Of a stretch of DNA of 64,000 nucleotides, positions 21,525 to 33,184 are shown piece by piece. Numbering within the stretch: the first letter of the stretch is position 1; each line of letters opens with the position of its first letter. This DNA comes from Eurosta solidaginis (Eukaryota; Arthropoda; Insecta; Diptera; Tephritidae), in assembly GCF_040869045.1 (NCBI RefSeq), contig NC_090319.1, forward strand, positions 268,476,897 through 268,540,896, given 5' to 3'. The position numbers and the translations under genes are program-made. The notes beneath the pieces were generated by a model. The model saw nothing but the letters and a program-made list of their open reading frames with translations. It ran no database searches and had not been told where the DNA came from.

Positions 21525-21941
21525 AATAAATCGATAGCTTTTTGATAACAAATCGATAACATTTTGATAAAAATCGATAACTTCTCGAAAACTAATCGCT
21601 AAGTTTTTGACTACATACAACTAATTATCCGATTGATTTTCCATAAAAAATCGATAACCTTTTGATAATAAACCGATAATTACCGCATTACAAATCAATA
21701 AGTTTTCTTTAACTGATCGTTAAATTTATGATAACATATCGATTAATTTTTTCTATATATTCGATTACTATATGATAACAAACAGCTTACGTTTTGTTTT
21801 AATGTTGATTGCTTTTCGATAAAAAGTCGATAGATTATTGAGAACTGTTTGATAAAAATAAATAAAATTTGGTAACGAATTTATAACTTTTCGGTAGCAA
21901 ATCTCAAACTTATTGATTTTCTTTGAATTATCGATAACTGG
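21525..21941. repeat. CGATA-rich array 2, left part
   Basis: AATCGATAAC-type units, with exact TATCGATA at 21929-21936. It is broken by the BEL/Pao element and resumes at 28289. Confidence 0.75.
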
Positions 21942-22364
21942 TGAGAGCAGAATTTTGGTTGATTCTAATTGAAATGCCGAGTCATATCTCGCGAAGCAAA
22001 CGACTCGCCTTTACCCTTCAGTAAGTTGTTGTTGATGTGGAAATGACGTGATGAACCAACCCCCTTCACGTTGATTATGGTTATAGACCTTTACAATTTA
22101 AATGATATGTTTTCCGTCTCTGAATAAATAATAAACTTTCTATAGGGTTGTAGTTTAGTTGACTATATTTTATTGGTTTCGAGATTTCTGAGCATTGTTT
22201 CACTTATTGATGACACGAAAAAAATTATATTAATTATAAATTAAAGTTTGCAAATGTATATGAATATAGAGATGAAAAAAGAATGGTGTGTCGCCGTGCT
22301 GGTCACTTATCTCAACTGAGTTATGTTATGTGGCGTCCATACTGATCGTTTGTGACATCCAACA
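21942..22364 (-). repeat. BEL/Pao 3' LTR (423 bp)
   Basis: Matches the right LTR over its length, TG...CA on the minus strand. It holds ~65-90 bp (around 22073-22140) missing from the other LTR, including AATAAATAATAAAC. On the inner side (22365-22374) the minus strand reads GCCGGGAGAA, the polypurine tract. Confidence 0.85.
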
Positions 22365-22411
22365 TTCTCCCGGCCATGGCAATATTGTTGGCATTAATCT
22401 TGCTTTAAACT

Positions 22412-22571
22412 GGTTGTATACGAATCTACATGGCGTTACTCGGAGAAGAGAATAAATGACTGAACCAAATTCGTATGGCAATAGTTAAACAGGTTGTATG
22501 TATTTGAAATCCACATGGCTTTACTCGAATAGGAGAATAAGTGACTGACCAAATTCGTGGCAATAGTTTAT
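22412..22571. repeat. Two ~80-bp direct repeats next to the 3' LTR
   Basis: The segment with GGTTGTAT...CATGGC(G/T)TTACTCG...GAATAA(A/G)TGACTGA...ATTCGT...GGCAATAGTT occurs twice in tandem between the polypurine tract and the end of pol. It probably arose by replication slippage of the element. Confidence 0.65.
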
Positions 22572-22575
22572 TCTG

Positions 22576-22785
22576 TTAATGAGCAACTATGGGTACCAAA
22601 GCGAGCTTTGCGATCGGTCTTTTGAACATGACCGTGGCTGTCTTGACTGTTACCACGCGAATGAGCTCGTCGTTTCCGGGATGCAACGAGACCACGCGAC
22701 CCATGGGCCAATGACCTACTGGAAAGCGATCATCCTTGCTGATAACCAAACCGTTTTCCTTAATGGTTGGTTTCTTCCTTGTCAT
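22576..22785 (-). pseudogene. BEL/Pao DUF5641 C-terminal domain
   Basis: KDDRFPVGHWPMGRVVSLHP followed by VVTVKTATVMFKRPIAKLAL is the signature of the DUF5641 domain that closes BEL/Pao Pol proteins. It lies directly after the integrase core with a frame change. Confidence 0.85.
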
Positions 22786-22842
22786 TTAGTAAGGATCTGC
22801 ATAGTGGACAAAATATCTTCTTTGAATCACTGCCAAAAGTGT

Positions 22843-23585
22843 TTAACCATTTGGTCCATCAGCTGATGGTTGAGGTCGAGATAGAAGAGCGTTGCCCCTG
22901 AGGAAGTACCCTGGAGTCAATGCAGTAAAGTCGTTGGGATTATCCGTAATTGGTGAAATTGGTCTAGAATTTAGCACAGCCTCGATGCGGGCCAGAACGG
23001 TTGAGAACTCCTCGAATCTCAATTTGGCCTTTCCGATTACTCTAGCCAACTGAAATTTCTTGGAAATTTCATGAACCGCCGCTTCAGCTAAACTATTAAA
23101 ATGAGGCGCACCGGGTGTGCTAAAATACCATTGAATATGCTGATTTGTGAGAGCTGGGATAATTTCCTCTGCTATTGATCGGAGATATTCGGATTGACTT
23201 CTTTGATCCTCATTATCAGCACCAACAAAATTTGTTCCGCAGTCACTGAATACGTCGTGACAAAATCCTCGCCTGGCCACAAAACGGTGAATGCGTGTAG
23301 GAAGGTTTGAGTCGAGAGATCGCCTGCTGCCTCCAAGTGAACTGCCTTGGCACTCATGCAAGTAAACACAGCGACGTAGCCTTTGTATGACCTTTGGCCG
23401 CGCCCTCTTGAGGAACGAATACCATATGGACCTGCGTAATCGATGATAGTCGAAGCGAATGGTCGAGTGTTGTAGTTCACACGTACCGTGGGTGAGGCGG
23501 CCATTTGTTGTTGAGATAAAACTTGACGCGCCTTGAAACAAATTCCACAGCTACGGATGAGACGACGAGCGAGATTGCCGCACAT
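22843..23585 (-). pseudogene. BEL/Pao integrase core
   Basis: Two overlapping frames: CGICFKARQVLSQQQMAASP, then IDYAGPYGIR (first Asp), KGYVAVFTCMSAKAVHLEAA, FSDCGTNFVGA (second Asp), and GAPHFNSLAEAAVHEISK (catalytic Glu in AEAAV). 'SRPISPITDNPNDFTALTPG' follows, as expected for BEL/Pao. The frame breaks between the first and second Asp. A zinc-binding domain remnant lies further upstream (23551-23997 frames). Confidence 0.85.
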
Positions 23586-23993
23586 CTAACATCCAATAAA
23601 TTTGTAGAATTTGATTGACGGTGACTTGTGGCCCTCCATGTAACATGGGGCGATGATAATGGTATACGATTACCGTCGCGAGGTGGCAATTTCTTTTCAA
23701 ACGACATAAAAGCATTTTGCAAGTGGCCATTGGCACGAAGAATATTATTATCGTCAATAAATATATTAAGACGAAATAGTTTGCTAGATTTTGGAATTGG
23801 TTGCTTAGTGTGAACTGTTTGAGCTCGGATGAGAATTCCGTGGATTGAATCCAGCGGATGAGTGACAGTTCGCTATGTTGAATTTCGATAACTGTAGGAG
23901 GAGAGATATGTTGAATGAGTTCGCTTATCGGGTTCGAAAGCAGTGCAATTGATGGACGTTGCCGTTTGAGTTTGATTGAAGACCTCACAATTT

Positions 23994-24488
23994 TCATAAA
24001 ACGGCAATGATTAAACCCCGACTGTTGAGATCGGCTGGATTAGCTGAGGAAGAGACATGATTCCATTGTTCAACTTCAGTCGACGCAAGAATTTTATGAA
24101 CGCGATCGCATACGAAGACATCCCAGCTATAGGGATCTCCTCGAATCCATGATAATACGACGGTGGAATGAGTCCACATAAAAACCTTGTCGATTTTAAG
24201 TCTCAATGATTGTATGACAGCGTCAAGTAATGTGACCACCAGCGTCGCACCACATAGTTCTGCTCTAAGTGTAGTTAAAGGTTTTCGAATGGGTGCCAGT
24301 TTAATATTTGCTGCTAATAGGTTGACATATACGTATCCGTTTACGTCATTTATTCGGAGATAAATCGCGGTGGCGTATGCCTTGTTTGAACTGTCACAGA
24401 ACACGTGAAGTTGGTTCTGTTTGTTCGTTGAGGACGTCCAGATCCAGTGAGGGGTTTCAATGTGCATGACTAACTGAAGGTCATCCAT
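23994..24488 (-). pseudogene. BEL/Pao RNase H (Pao 'peptidase A17' region)
   Basis: LHVFCDSSNKAYATAIYLR gives the first Asp, LRAELCGATLVVTLLDAV the Glu, and FMWTHSTVVLSWIRGDP shows His where the usual motif is WTDST, so the third catalytic Asp is lost. WNHVSSSANPADLNSRGL is the conserved last block. Upstream connection to RT (LTKRNVSSIVARRFDPLG, 24603-24660) is in another frame. Confidence 0.85.
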
Positions 24489-24621
24489 AGTATGGTTAAA
24501 TTCAGACTGTAGATTGATACACCTTTTGGGTTCATCCCAATCCAGTTTCTGTTCCCATAGCTGGTTTTGAAATATTTATTCCTTGGTGGCGAAGGGATTC
24601 AGCTAACCGAGTGGGTCGAAC

Positions 24622-25656
24622 CTACGTGCCACTATCGAGGAGACATTGCGTTTTGTCAGTCGCGTCGTCGTGGCAAAATGCATCGCTGAGACTTGACCAC
24701 CCCAAACCAAGTGCTTTAGTGGAATCTTCAGGATTAAATAAACACATCGTTTTTTCATTGCGATATTCGACAGGAATTTGCTTAAGAATTTCGGGTGAAT
24801 TGCTCGCCCATTTGCGAAGTTCAAAAGCAGCACTGTGAAACAATTTAATGAGTTCTTGAATAATTTTTATGGCGTCCTCGATTGTTTCGCTTCCGGTAGT
24901 GATGCCATCCACGTATGTTTCAAACTTAAGAGCGCTGTAGACCGCTGGCGAAGTGATTTTGGCTTCTTCAGCCAATACGTGAAGGGTTTTAATAGCCTCA
25001 TACGTTGATGGTGCGAGACCAAACGTTACGGTTTGAAGCGCATATGTTTGAATGCCAGAATTTTCATCGTCATGCCACACAATGTATTGATAGTCTGTGT
25101 CATCTGGATGCATGTCGATGCAACGGTACCTTTTTTTAAAATCTGCAATGAAGGCGTATTTGTGCGTTCTCCAGTTTAGACTAATTGAGACTAAATTGGC
25201 TTGTAAAACGAGACCGGTGGTGAAAATATTGTGCAACGATTTTCCGTTTGTAGACTTGGCCGAGCCGTCAAAAAACTGTCGAAGTTTCGTGGTGAGGCTG
25301 GTTTCTTTAGTCACTGCATGGTGCGGCAAATAATAATTCTTTCCTTGTATCTCGTGCATTAACTTGACCTGATTCAATTTTTGATACTCGTTAAAGACCT
25401 TAAAATATGCTTCCTTGAATATTTCGTCACGGCTGAAGCGACGTTGGAGCGATTGAACACGTTGAAGTGCCACTTCGTAGGAGGAACCTAATGCAATTGA
25501 CGGATCCAAATAGGATTTGAATGGTAGATGCACCACACACTTTCCATTTGGTTGACGAAGTGTAGGCTCATGGTAAAACCTTTTTGTCGATTCAACTTCT
25601 TTAGATAAAGATCTGGCAGTAGGTACCTCCTCCAGTTCATAAAACCTTGTAAGCAA
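24622..25656 (-). pseudogene. BEL/Pao reverse transcriptase, active site mutated
   Basis: A 344-codon open frame, the longest in the window. Recognisable blocks: HEIQGKNYYLPHHAV, RQFFDGSAKSTNGKSL, FIADFKKRYRCIDMHPDD (shifted from the expected 'DI..M..QI'), VTFGLAPSTYEAIKTLHVLA, then FETYVDGITTG where the family has YVDD(I/L). Gly at residue 251 (codon GGC on the minus strand, plus 24904-24906) replaces the second catalytic Asp, so the enzyme would be inactive even though the frame is long. Confidence 0.88.
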
Positions 25657-25905
25657 ATCACGTATTTCTGTGGTGGAAATATGGTTACACTGAGTTAATG
25701 GAAAGGTAAGAACATGAATTTATTGAAATAACTCCCCAAACAGGATCCACCCCAAAACCGTGCTTTGAGGAACGGGATCACCGATCTCACCCTTGCACAC
25801 CTCGTTTTCAAGAATGCGGCCATATACATCGCCGGACAATAACAAATCAATTTGGCCCGGAATTGCATAGTGAGGATCAGCCAGTGCTAAATTTTCAAGA
25901 TGAGG

Positions 25906-26185
25906 CTAAGACTTCACTCGGATTGAATTCAAAGGCAATTCCGATGTGATTGAGGGAAGAACTGCAAATTTCGATATAAATTTAAAGTTAGGATTAACAG
26001 GGGATTCAATACTGAGAATAACTTCCATATCAGCAATTTTGTGTTGACATTCCCCCATGGGCCGGTAACCTATACAGAAAGGAATGAAGGGTAATTTCAG
26101 TCGTTGAACCACGCGCTTGGTAACGACGGATTGCTGCGAAACATTGTCGATTAATGCACGCAGACGGACCGGCTAACCAAATGCA
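25906..26185 (-). pseudogene. BEL/Pao aspartic protease (DUF1758)
   Basis: The minus strand reads PVRLRALIDNVSQQSVVTKR then VVQRLKLPF, matching BEL/Pao retropepsin 'R.ALIDSGSQ.S.IT..V...L.L' with Asp kept but the SGS part replaced by NVS. It sits between gag and RT. Frame changes occur on both sides. Confidence 0.75.
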
Positions 26186-27624
26186 TCAATGACATTGAAA
26201 ATTGCTGTTGCGAGTAGAATTGTGGAATTTGTATGTACCAAAATGTTGGAAACCATTTGGGGATTGACCAAAGGCATCTGGTTGACGTGAAGTATGTTCG
26301 ATAACGGTTCTGGGTCTTGGAGAGATGTTGTATTTGATAATAACTTTGATTGGTTGAAATGCAATAAGGTGTGATGTCTGCCACCACATGTGAAACAAGT
26401 ATGTTTGCTGGAGCATTGTGATGGAAGTTGAATGACCGGGACAATTAAAGCACAGCTTATGGTTACTTGCGAACGATTTGCGCTCAAAGGGTGTCCATTG
26501 CAAAAATTGTTGGCACTTGCGAAGGACATGTGATCCCTTACACCCTTCGATCGTGAAAATTAATGATTTTTTTGCGACATGAAGATATCGTATTTCCCTT
26601 CTGTTAACAGGTTTGGTGGAGATGTTGTTAGACCTTGCATTAAGTGGTGCTTTAGAATTGTTGTGGTGGCCTGCCTGAGCGGCGGCACCAGCAATGCGAA
26701 ATGTCGATTTCAGAAAGTCTAGTAATTGTTGAAGTTTTGCAAATGTCTTCGGTTCCTTGTGGTATCTTTCAAAATCAAGACGTTTAGCTGGTGATAGCTT
26801 CTCGAGAAAATGGAACGCAAAAAACTCAGAATTTTCCTCGGTATGAAATTTAAGGTTCTTCAATTGGACAACGCAGGCACGTGCAGAGTTGTGCAATGAT
26901 TTAAGTTCAGCTGCCGATTCACGTTGACTATAAGCCGGCAAATTCATTAATTTTCTCATGAATGCTGTAAACAGAACTTGATCATTACTATAATGATCCT
27001 TTAAATCATTAAGGGCTTCATCATACGTGTCATCCATAACCTCAAAATGAGCGATGGATGACGTTACGTCTGTGGTAAAAAATGATTTTAGATACACAAA
27101 TTTTTGATGCTTTGATAACTTTTGATTATTATTTATAACTTGAAATGATGCAGAAAAGGTGGCCATTTAGTTGGATCGCCGTCAAGTTTTTCTATTTTCA
27201 ATTCAGGAGGTGATATCGGCGTGAACTTCGCGTATGATCGTATTAATCGTTTCCGTTGTTGTAGCAGCCGATGCAGCAAAATTAGAAATAGTGGTTTGGG
27301 TTTCATGTTTTCCATTTGGATACAGTTGGTCGAATACGTTTTCGATAAGACCGATTGCATCTGTATGCAATGACCCAAAGATGTCCCGTTTGAAATATTC
27401 GTCATCTCGAGATAATCTGGAACACAACAATGTGCGATGATTCGCATTGAAAGTTAAAAGAGTTTGCGAGATTCGATTGAGGCGTTTAGCAAACTGCCCC
27501 TTAGAACGTCGATTTGGTCCATCTCTTTACGTAATTGTTCGAGCAGATCGAGTTGTTCCGCCACCAGTTGCTCTTCTTCAGTGAGAGCCACTGATTTCCC
27601 AGCCGGTGATTCGGTTTCCAGCAT
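26186..27624 (-). pseudogene. BEL/Pao gag (DUF1759) with zinc knuckles, frameshifted
   Basis: It starts at about 27624 (METESPAGKS in phase with LTEEEQLVAEQLDLLEQLRK, a coiled-coil-like N-terminus) and breaks at 27454. It continues in other frames (SRDDEYFKRDIFGSLHTDAI; PPELKIEKLDGDPTKWPPFL) and reaches the DUF1759 core at 27166 (LSKHQKFVYLKSFF; ALNDLKDHYSND; FLEKLSPAKRLDFERYH). Zinc knuckles near 26380-26480 are LCFNC...and HTCFTCGGRHHTLLHF. Gag packages the RNA. At least three frameshifts. Confidence 0.85.
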
Positions 27625-27927
27625 ATCGGTATAGAAAAAAAAATGCCGACGAAATAATACAGTGACTAACCTCGAAATCCTGTAGCCTTTCGTCACAATT
27701 TGGTTTACGGATTCGGATGACCTTGATGATGTATGCCGATAGAGCTGTGATGAGCGTTGTATTGCGTTGAGCGTTGTATTGTTGAACGTTTGCTCTTGGC
27801 GATTCCAAACAGTCAGATTTTTTCCCGTTACGAAGGCTTGACTAAACATGTTTGGCGATTCCTTTTGGAGTTATGTTGACACAGGCGATTTTCTTGACAT
27901 CAAGGTTAGTGATATTTCGCGAAAACT

Positions 27928-27946
27928 GATCCGGCTCGAAGGACCA
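27928..27946 (-). promoter_or_regulatory. Primer-binding site for a tRNA-Tyr-like primer
   Basis: The plus strand reads GATCCGGCTCGAAGGACCA, the sequence of a tRNA 3' end plus CCA. From memory it matches insect tRNA-Tyr (TCGAAGGA acceptor strand). On the element's strand it begins TGGTCC, 7 bases from the 5' LTR. Confidence 0.75.
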
Positions 27947-27953
27947 GTGGCGA

Positions 27954-28288
27954 TAGCAGAATTTTGGTTTATTCTAATTGAAATGCCGGGTCATATCTCG
28001 CGAAGCAAACGACTCACCTTTACCCTTCAGAAAGTTGTTATTGATGTGAAAATGAAGTGATGAACCAACCCTCTTCACTTTCTATAGGTTTGTAGTTTAG
28101 TTGACTATATTTTATTGGTTTCGAGATTTCTGAGTATGGTCTCACTTATTGATGACTCGAAAAAAGTATAAGAACCCTGCCTTTATTTAGAGATTGCAAA
28201 TGTATATGAATATAGAGATGACAAAAGAATGGTGTGTCCCCGTACTGGTCACTTATCTCAACTCAATTATGTTATGTGACATCCAACA
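27954..28288 (-). repeat. BEL/Pao 5' LTR (335 bp)
   Basis: Paired with 21942-22364. It is shorter, mainly through a deletion near 28078, and carries scattered substitutions, so the element is not recent. The outer end CATCCAACA borders CGATA array sequence. Confidence 0.85.
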
Positions 28289-28435
28289 ATACCTTTTCGA
28301 TACCAAACCGATAACCCATAATTATATGTGATATCGATAATACATCGATAGCCTTTGTTATCGATAATAAATTCGTAACACTTCGATAATAAATCGATAA
28401 CTAGTCTATACATCGTCGATAACAAATCTAAACCA
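28289..28435. repeat. CGATA-rich array 2, right part
   Basis: Continuation of the array cut by the BEL/Pao element, with exact TATCGATA at 28332-28339 and 28359-28366. Confidence 0.75.
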
Positions 28436-29849
28436 ATTTTTTTTTCTCTATTTTCCTTTCCCTTCTTTCATTCCCTTGATTTACTGCCTCATTATGACTA
28501 CGGCTACAGTCTTGAAACTTGGACAATTACAGTATACAATAACAGTGCGACATGATCTGCAAATGTGGCCAGGTGGCATTGTCATGGCGTTCTAACCTAC
28601 GTGTAAAGTTTCACGTTTGTAGCTCAATGAGAAGTTACTTAAAAATCGATTGCAAATTTTGTATGAAAAGCGGACAAACATTCAACCGACCTAATATAAA
28701 GGAAGTAAAAAAACTAATTTTGTGTTGGGGGGTTATGTGCCGTAGTGGTCTGATTCAACCGGTTTCGACAAATATTTTACGAAACACCTGAATATACCGC
28801 TCACCAGATTTCATCAAGATACCTCAAAAATTGAGGGACTAGTTTGCATTCAGACAGACAGATGAACATGACTAAATTTAATTAGGTTTTCAACCTGATC
28901 AATTCAGTATACTTTTTTATGGGTCTATCTCTTCTCCTTTAAGGACTTACAATTTTCTTATTCGGACAAACTTAATATACCATATCATGAAGGTATTAAA
29001 ATTCCACTAGGTATAGATATTAAGAGATCTTTGGAAAGTCCCTCCAGTTCATGTGAAATTTTGCGATTGGTTTTATAGTGTCTTCTAATTGAGCAAGAAA
29101 CTTGAATCTTGACTCTTTGATCATGGCAAAGTGACAAGCAATAGCAGAAGACACAATTCCGCTAGGTGGCGTACGCGTCGAGATAATTGAAAAATGTATG
29201 CAGGTATAGAGATATTTTGAATCTTGCGATAAATTTTTAAGTAAGTTCTCGTTGAACTCCAAACGTGTACCCTTTTACTTAGATAAACGCGCCGTAAAAA
29301 TTCCACAAAACAAGAAAGAGTTTCTGCTCCATTGACCTAGATATTTACTATTTACTAGTTTACTATACCTCAATAATCACGAAGTAGTTTCGTAAATATA
29401 CGTAAACTCTTCCAAATCGGTCAGTGAAATCCCTATATGATTCCAAAAACAATTTCAAAACTGTCCTGTAATATACCTAGTTAACGCCGAGAAGAATGCC
29501 CCATTAATTCCGAAATAGCTCCCCAAAAAATTGTTCCGAATTTATCACGAATAGTCTGAAAATCAATCCCGAAATGACACCAATTGATCCCTAAACGATG
29601 AAGAGAACAATTTGGGATTGAGATTGGAAAACGGCCCGAAAACAATCCCTTATTCCAATGGAAAAAAATTCCAAGGTGCATGCCTTGAAAACTGGAGTTT
29701 AAAGTTAACTAGAGCTCGCCCAGATGTTAACATTAAACCACAACAAAGGCTACTTTATAACATAACAAATAGTTTAGGGCTTTTAAAGAAGAGCTATGTC
29801 GGTTTCTTGTATGTTACAACCTACACCTACAATATGTTGGTTTATTATC
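28436..29849. other. Unique DNA with a fragment of the long repeat
   Basis: A degraded 3' part of the AAGTAAGG-type repeat is visible at about 28785-28990 (TTTCATCAAGATACCTCAAA, then CAGACAGACAG). A run of loosely repeated 'CCCGAAAT/CCGAAAA' phrases lies at 29490-29670. Short frames at 28552-28791 and 29612-30040 have no recognisable domains. Confidence 0.35.
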
Positions 29850-30510
29850 GATTTATTATCCACAGTGAATTGTCGTTGAGCCAAGGGTTTGCCACCGCTG
29901 TGTCATCAGCTTCTTATTTGTTTCTCATCGGCTTGTTGTCGACGTCATACAGGTGTGTCATCGTTTTTATATTGAAGTTTTATTGGTATCTGTTTTATAA
30001 AAAACCGATGACTAATCGATTGTCGATAGCAAATCGATAAAAAGCCATAAAAAGGAGACAAACTAATAATTTTTCTATAGAAAATCGATAACTTTTCGAT
30101 AACAATTTGATAATGCTCTAATAAAAGGTTAGTAATACTCTGATAACATATTGACAACGTTAGATAATAATAGATAATGTTATGATAAACAACCAAAAAC
30201 TTCTCGATACTAAATATATCAATAAACTTGTGATAAAAAATCGATAAAATATCGATAACGAAGACGATAACTTTTTAGTAACTTGTTAAATAATCGTTAG
30301 AATTTTGATAATAAATCGATAAATTTTTCGATAACAAACCGATAACTCGTTGATAAGACATCAGTAACTCACTAATAACTTTTCCTATCAATAGCTAGTT
30401 TATAACACTTCGATAAAAAGTCCACAATTCGCCTATACCCCATCAGTAACACACCAAACACGAACTGATGGCTCTTCGATAACAATCTGATGACAATATG
30501 TCAGCCTTGG
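29850..30510. repeat. CGATA-rich array 3
   Basis: A dense run of TCGATAACTTT/TCGATAACAAA units. Exact TATCGATA at 30250-30257. It lies upstream of the tandem Helitrons. Short ORFs over it are by-products of the repeat. Confidence 0.75.
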
Positions 30511-30650
30511 CTTCGGTTTTGATTTCAAATCATTTTTTCGTGGCACTTAAAACATCTTCTCCTGTTAAATGTTTTTCTTCTGGTTTTAGAAAAATTGCTT
30601 TTAGGGATCGACTTAAACTATTTCGAAATTTTAAACAAATTTTATAGTTA

Positions 30651-31886
30651 TCTAATATATAAAATTCTTCTGTCACGGTTTTAGAGGCTGAACTCCTCCG
30701 AAACGGCTGAACCGATTCTCATGAAATTTTGTGAGCATATTGGGTAGGTCTGAGAATCGGCCAGCGTCTACCTTTTTTTTGCTACGTGTCTAGGGTCTTG
30801 AGATCAAAACGTGGACCGGGGTACCCCTAGAAGTGTTTATACAATATGGATATCAAATGAAAGCTGTTGATGAGTGTTATAGTACAGGATAATTTTCACA
30901 CCCCTGGGTGACTAGGGTCTCGAGATATCGGCCAAAACGTGGACCCGCTTACCCCTAGAATGTTTTTATACAATATGGATATCAAATGAAAACTGTTGAT
31001 GAGTTCTATATTACAGGATAATTCATACAACTGAGAGGCTAAGGTCTCGAGATATAGCCCAAAACGTGGACCCGGTACCCCTAGAATGTGTTTATACAAT
31101 ATGGATATCAAATGAAAGCTGTTGATGAGTGCTATAGTACAGGATAATTTTCATACAACTGGGAGGCTAGGGTCTCGAGATGTAGTCCAAAACGTGGACC
31201 CGGGTACCCCTAGAATGTGTTTATACAATATGGATATCAAATGAAAGCTGTTGATGAGAGCTATAGTACAGGATAATTTTCATACGACTGGGAGGATGTG
31301 TGTATTATGGATATCAAATGAAATCTGTTGCTGAGAGCTCTGAAGTTCATTGTGATATTCGATTTAGTCGCATCAACCTGGCAAAACTGATAAATGTGCA
31401 TCCGAAGCCGAAAAAGACATGAATTAATAATACCCACATACTTATTTGCATACATCCTATTCGATTTGCATGAAATTTCGTATATAAATTTGCCTATATT
31501 AGTATTTACGAGCCTTTTTGCCGGAAAGTATAATAGAGACGGACTTGGACTGGGATTAGGACTAGGACTGAGACTGAGACTCGGAGTGGGACTGGAACTG
31601 AGACTCGGAATGGGACTGCAACGAAATACATACCACCCTCTGGGACTGGCAATAAGAGATGAAGAAGAATGAGAAAAAATTAAGAGAAGAGAAAAGAGAG
31701 AAGGAGACTGAGAAAGAGAGTAGAATGAGACAAAGATGGACATAGATGAAGCGAAAAAGACGGAGGGAGGAGTGAACAAAAAGATTAGAAAAAATTGTAG
31801 AGGGGTTGGTCAGACGGCAAAAGCTTATTAAAATGTATGCAGACAGACCAAATTTAGGGCAGAACAACGTCTGCCGGGTCTGCTAG
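30651..31886 (+). mobile_element. Helitron A, first of a tandem pair
   Basis: Begins TCTAATATATAAAATTCTTC after an A and ends CTAG at 31883-31886. The terminal hairpin GGCAGA/TCTGCC (31858-31863 with 31870-31875, loop ACAACG) sits 11 bases upstream of the end; all are diagnostic Helitron features. Inside are about 4.5 tandem ~120-130-bp units and a GGGACT-type run (31540-31620). There is no Rep/helicase, so it is non-autonomous. Frames at 31261-31867 are repeat by-products. Confidence 0.85.
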
Positions 31887-33184
31887 TCTAATATATAAAA
31901 TTCTTCTGTCACGGTGTTAGAGGCTTAACTCCTCCGAAACGGCTGAGCCGATTCTCATGAAATTTTGTGATCATATTGGGTAGGTCTGAGAATCGGCCAA
32001 CGTCTACCTTTTTTTTCGCTACGTGCCTAGGGTCTTGAGATCAAAACGTGGACCCGGTACCCCTAGAATGTGTTTATACAATATGGATATCAAATGAAAG
32101 CTGTTGATGAGTGCTATATTACAGGATATTTTTCATACAACTGGGAGGCTAGGGTCTCGAAATATAGCCCAAAACGTGGACCTGGGTACCCCTAGAATGT
32201 GTTTATACAATATGGATATCAAATGAAAGCTGTTGTTGAGTGATATAGTACAGGATAATTTTCATACAACTGGGAGGCTGGGGTCTCGAGATATAGCCCA
32301 AAACGTGGACCCGGGTACCCCTAGAATGTGTTTGTACAATATGGATATCACATGAAAACTATTGATGACTGCTACAGTACAGGATAATTTTCATACAACT
32401 GAGGGGCTAAGGTCTCGAGATATAGCGCAAAACGTGGACCCGGATACACCTAGAATGCTTTTTTATATTATGGGTATCAAGTTGAAGCTGTTGGTGTGTG
32501 CTATAATACAGAGTAAGTTTTACACCGCTGAGTGACTAAGTTCTCGAGAAATAGGCCAAAACATGGACCCGGATACCCCTAGAATGTGTGTATATTATGG
32601 ATATCAAATGAAAGCTGTTGCTGAGAGCTCCAAAGTTCATTGTGATATTGGATTTAGTCGTATCAACCTGGCAAAACTGATAAATATGCATGCGAAGCCG
32701 AAATAGAGACAAGAATTAGTAATACCCACATACCTATTTAAATACGTCCTACTCGATTTGCCTGAAATTTCGTATATAAATTTGCCTTTATTAGTATTTA
32801 CGATGCTTTTTTCCGGGAAGTATACCAGAGACGGACTGGGACTGGGATCATGACTAGGACTGGGACTGAGACTGAGACTCGGAGTGGGAGTGGGACTGAG
32901 ACTCGGAATGGGGTTGGAAGAAAATACATACCACCCTCTGGGCTGGCAATAAGAGATGGAGAAGAACGAGACAAACTTGAGAGAAGAGAAAAAAGGGAAG
33001 GAGACTGAGAAAGAGATAGAATGAGACGAAGATGGAGATGAAGCGAAAAAGATGGAGAGAGGAGTGAATAAAAAGATTAGGAAAAAGTGTAGTGGGGTAG
33101 GGCAGAGTTAGACGCAAAAAGCTTATTAAAATGTATGCAGATAGGCCAAATTTAGGGCAGAACAACGTCTGCCGGGTCTTCTAG
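31887..33184 (+). mobile_element. Helitron B, directly abutting A
   Basis: Starts TCTAATATAT at the base after A's CTAG and ends CTAG at 33181-33184, followed by T. The same 3' hairpin lies at 33156-33161/33168-33173. It has about five internal units and the same GGGACT-type run near 32840-32910. Sequence differs from A by substitutions and unit number. Confidence 0.85.

Larger units (their letters stand above)
21942..28288 (-). mobile_element. BEL/Pao LTR retrotransposon, inactive, both LTRs present
   Basis: About 6.3 kb on the minus strand: 5' LTR 27954-28288, primer site, gag, protease, RT, RNase H, integrase, DUF5641 domain, polypurine tract, 3' LTR 21942-22364. LTRs start TGTTGGATGTCAC as is usual for BEL/Pao. 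The element is inserted in a CGATA array. The five bases on either side (ACTGG, ATACC) do not match, so no target duplication remains. Many frameshifts and a mutated RT active site show it is dead. Confidence 0.9.

Noticed and set aside
31261..31867. Ser/Pro-rich ORFs of up to 172 codons on the minus strand
   Set aside because: They are translations of the GGGACT run and flanking Helitron DNA; the same frames recur in Helitron B.
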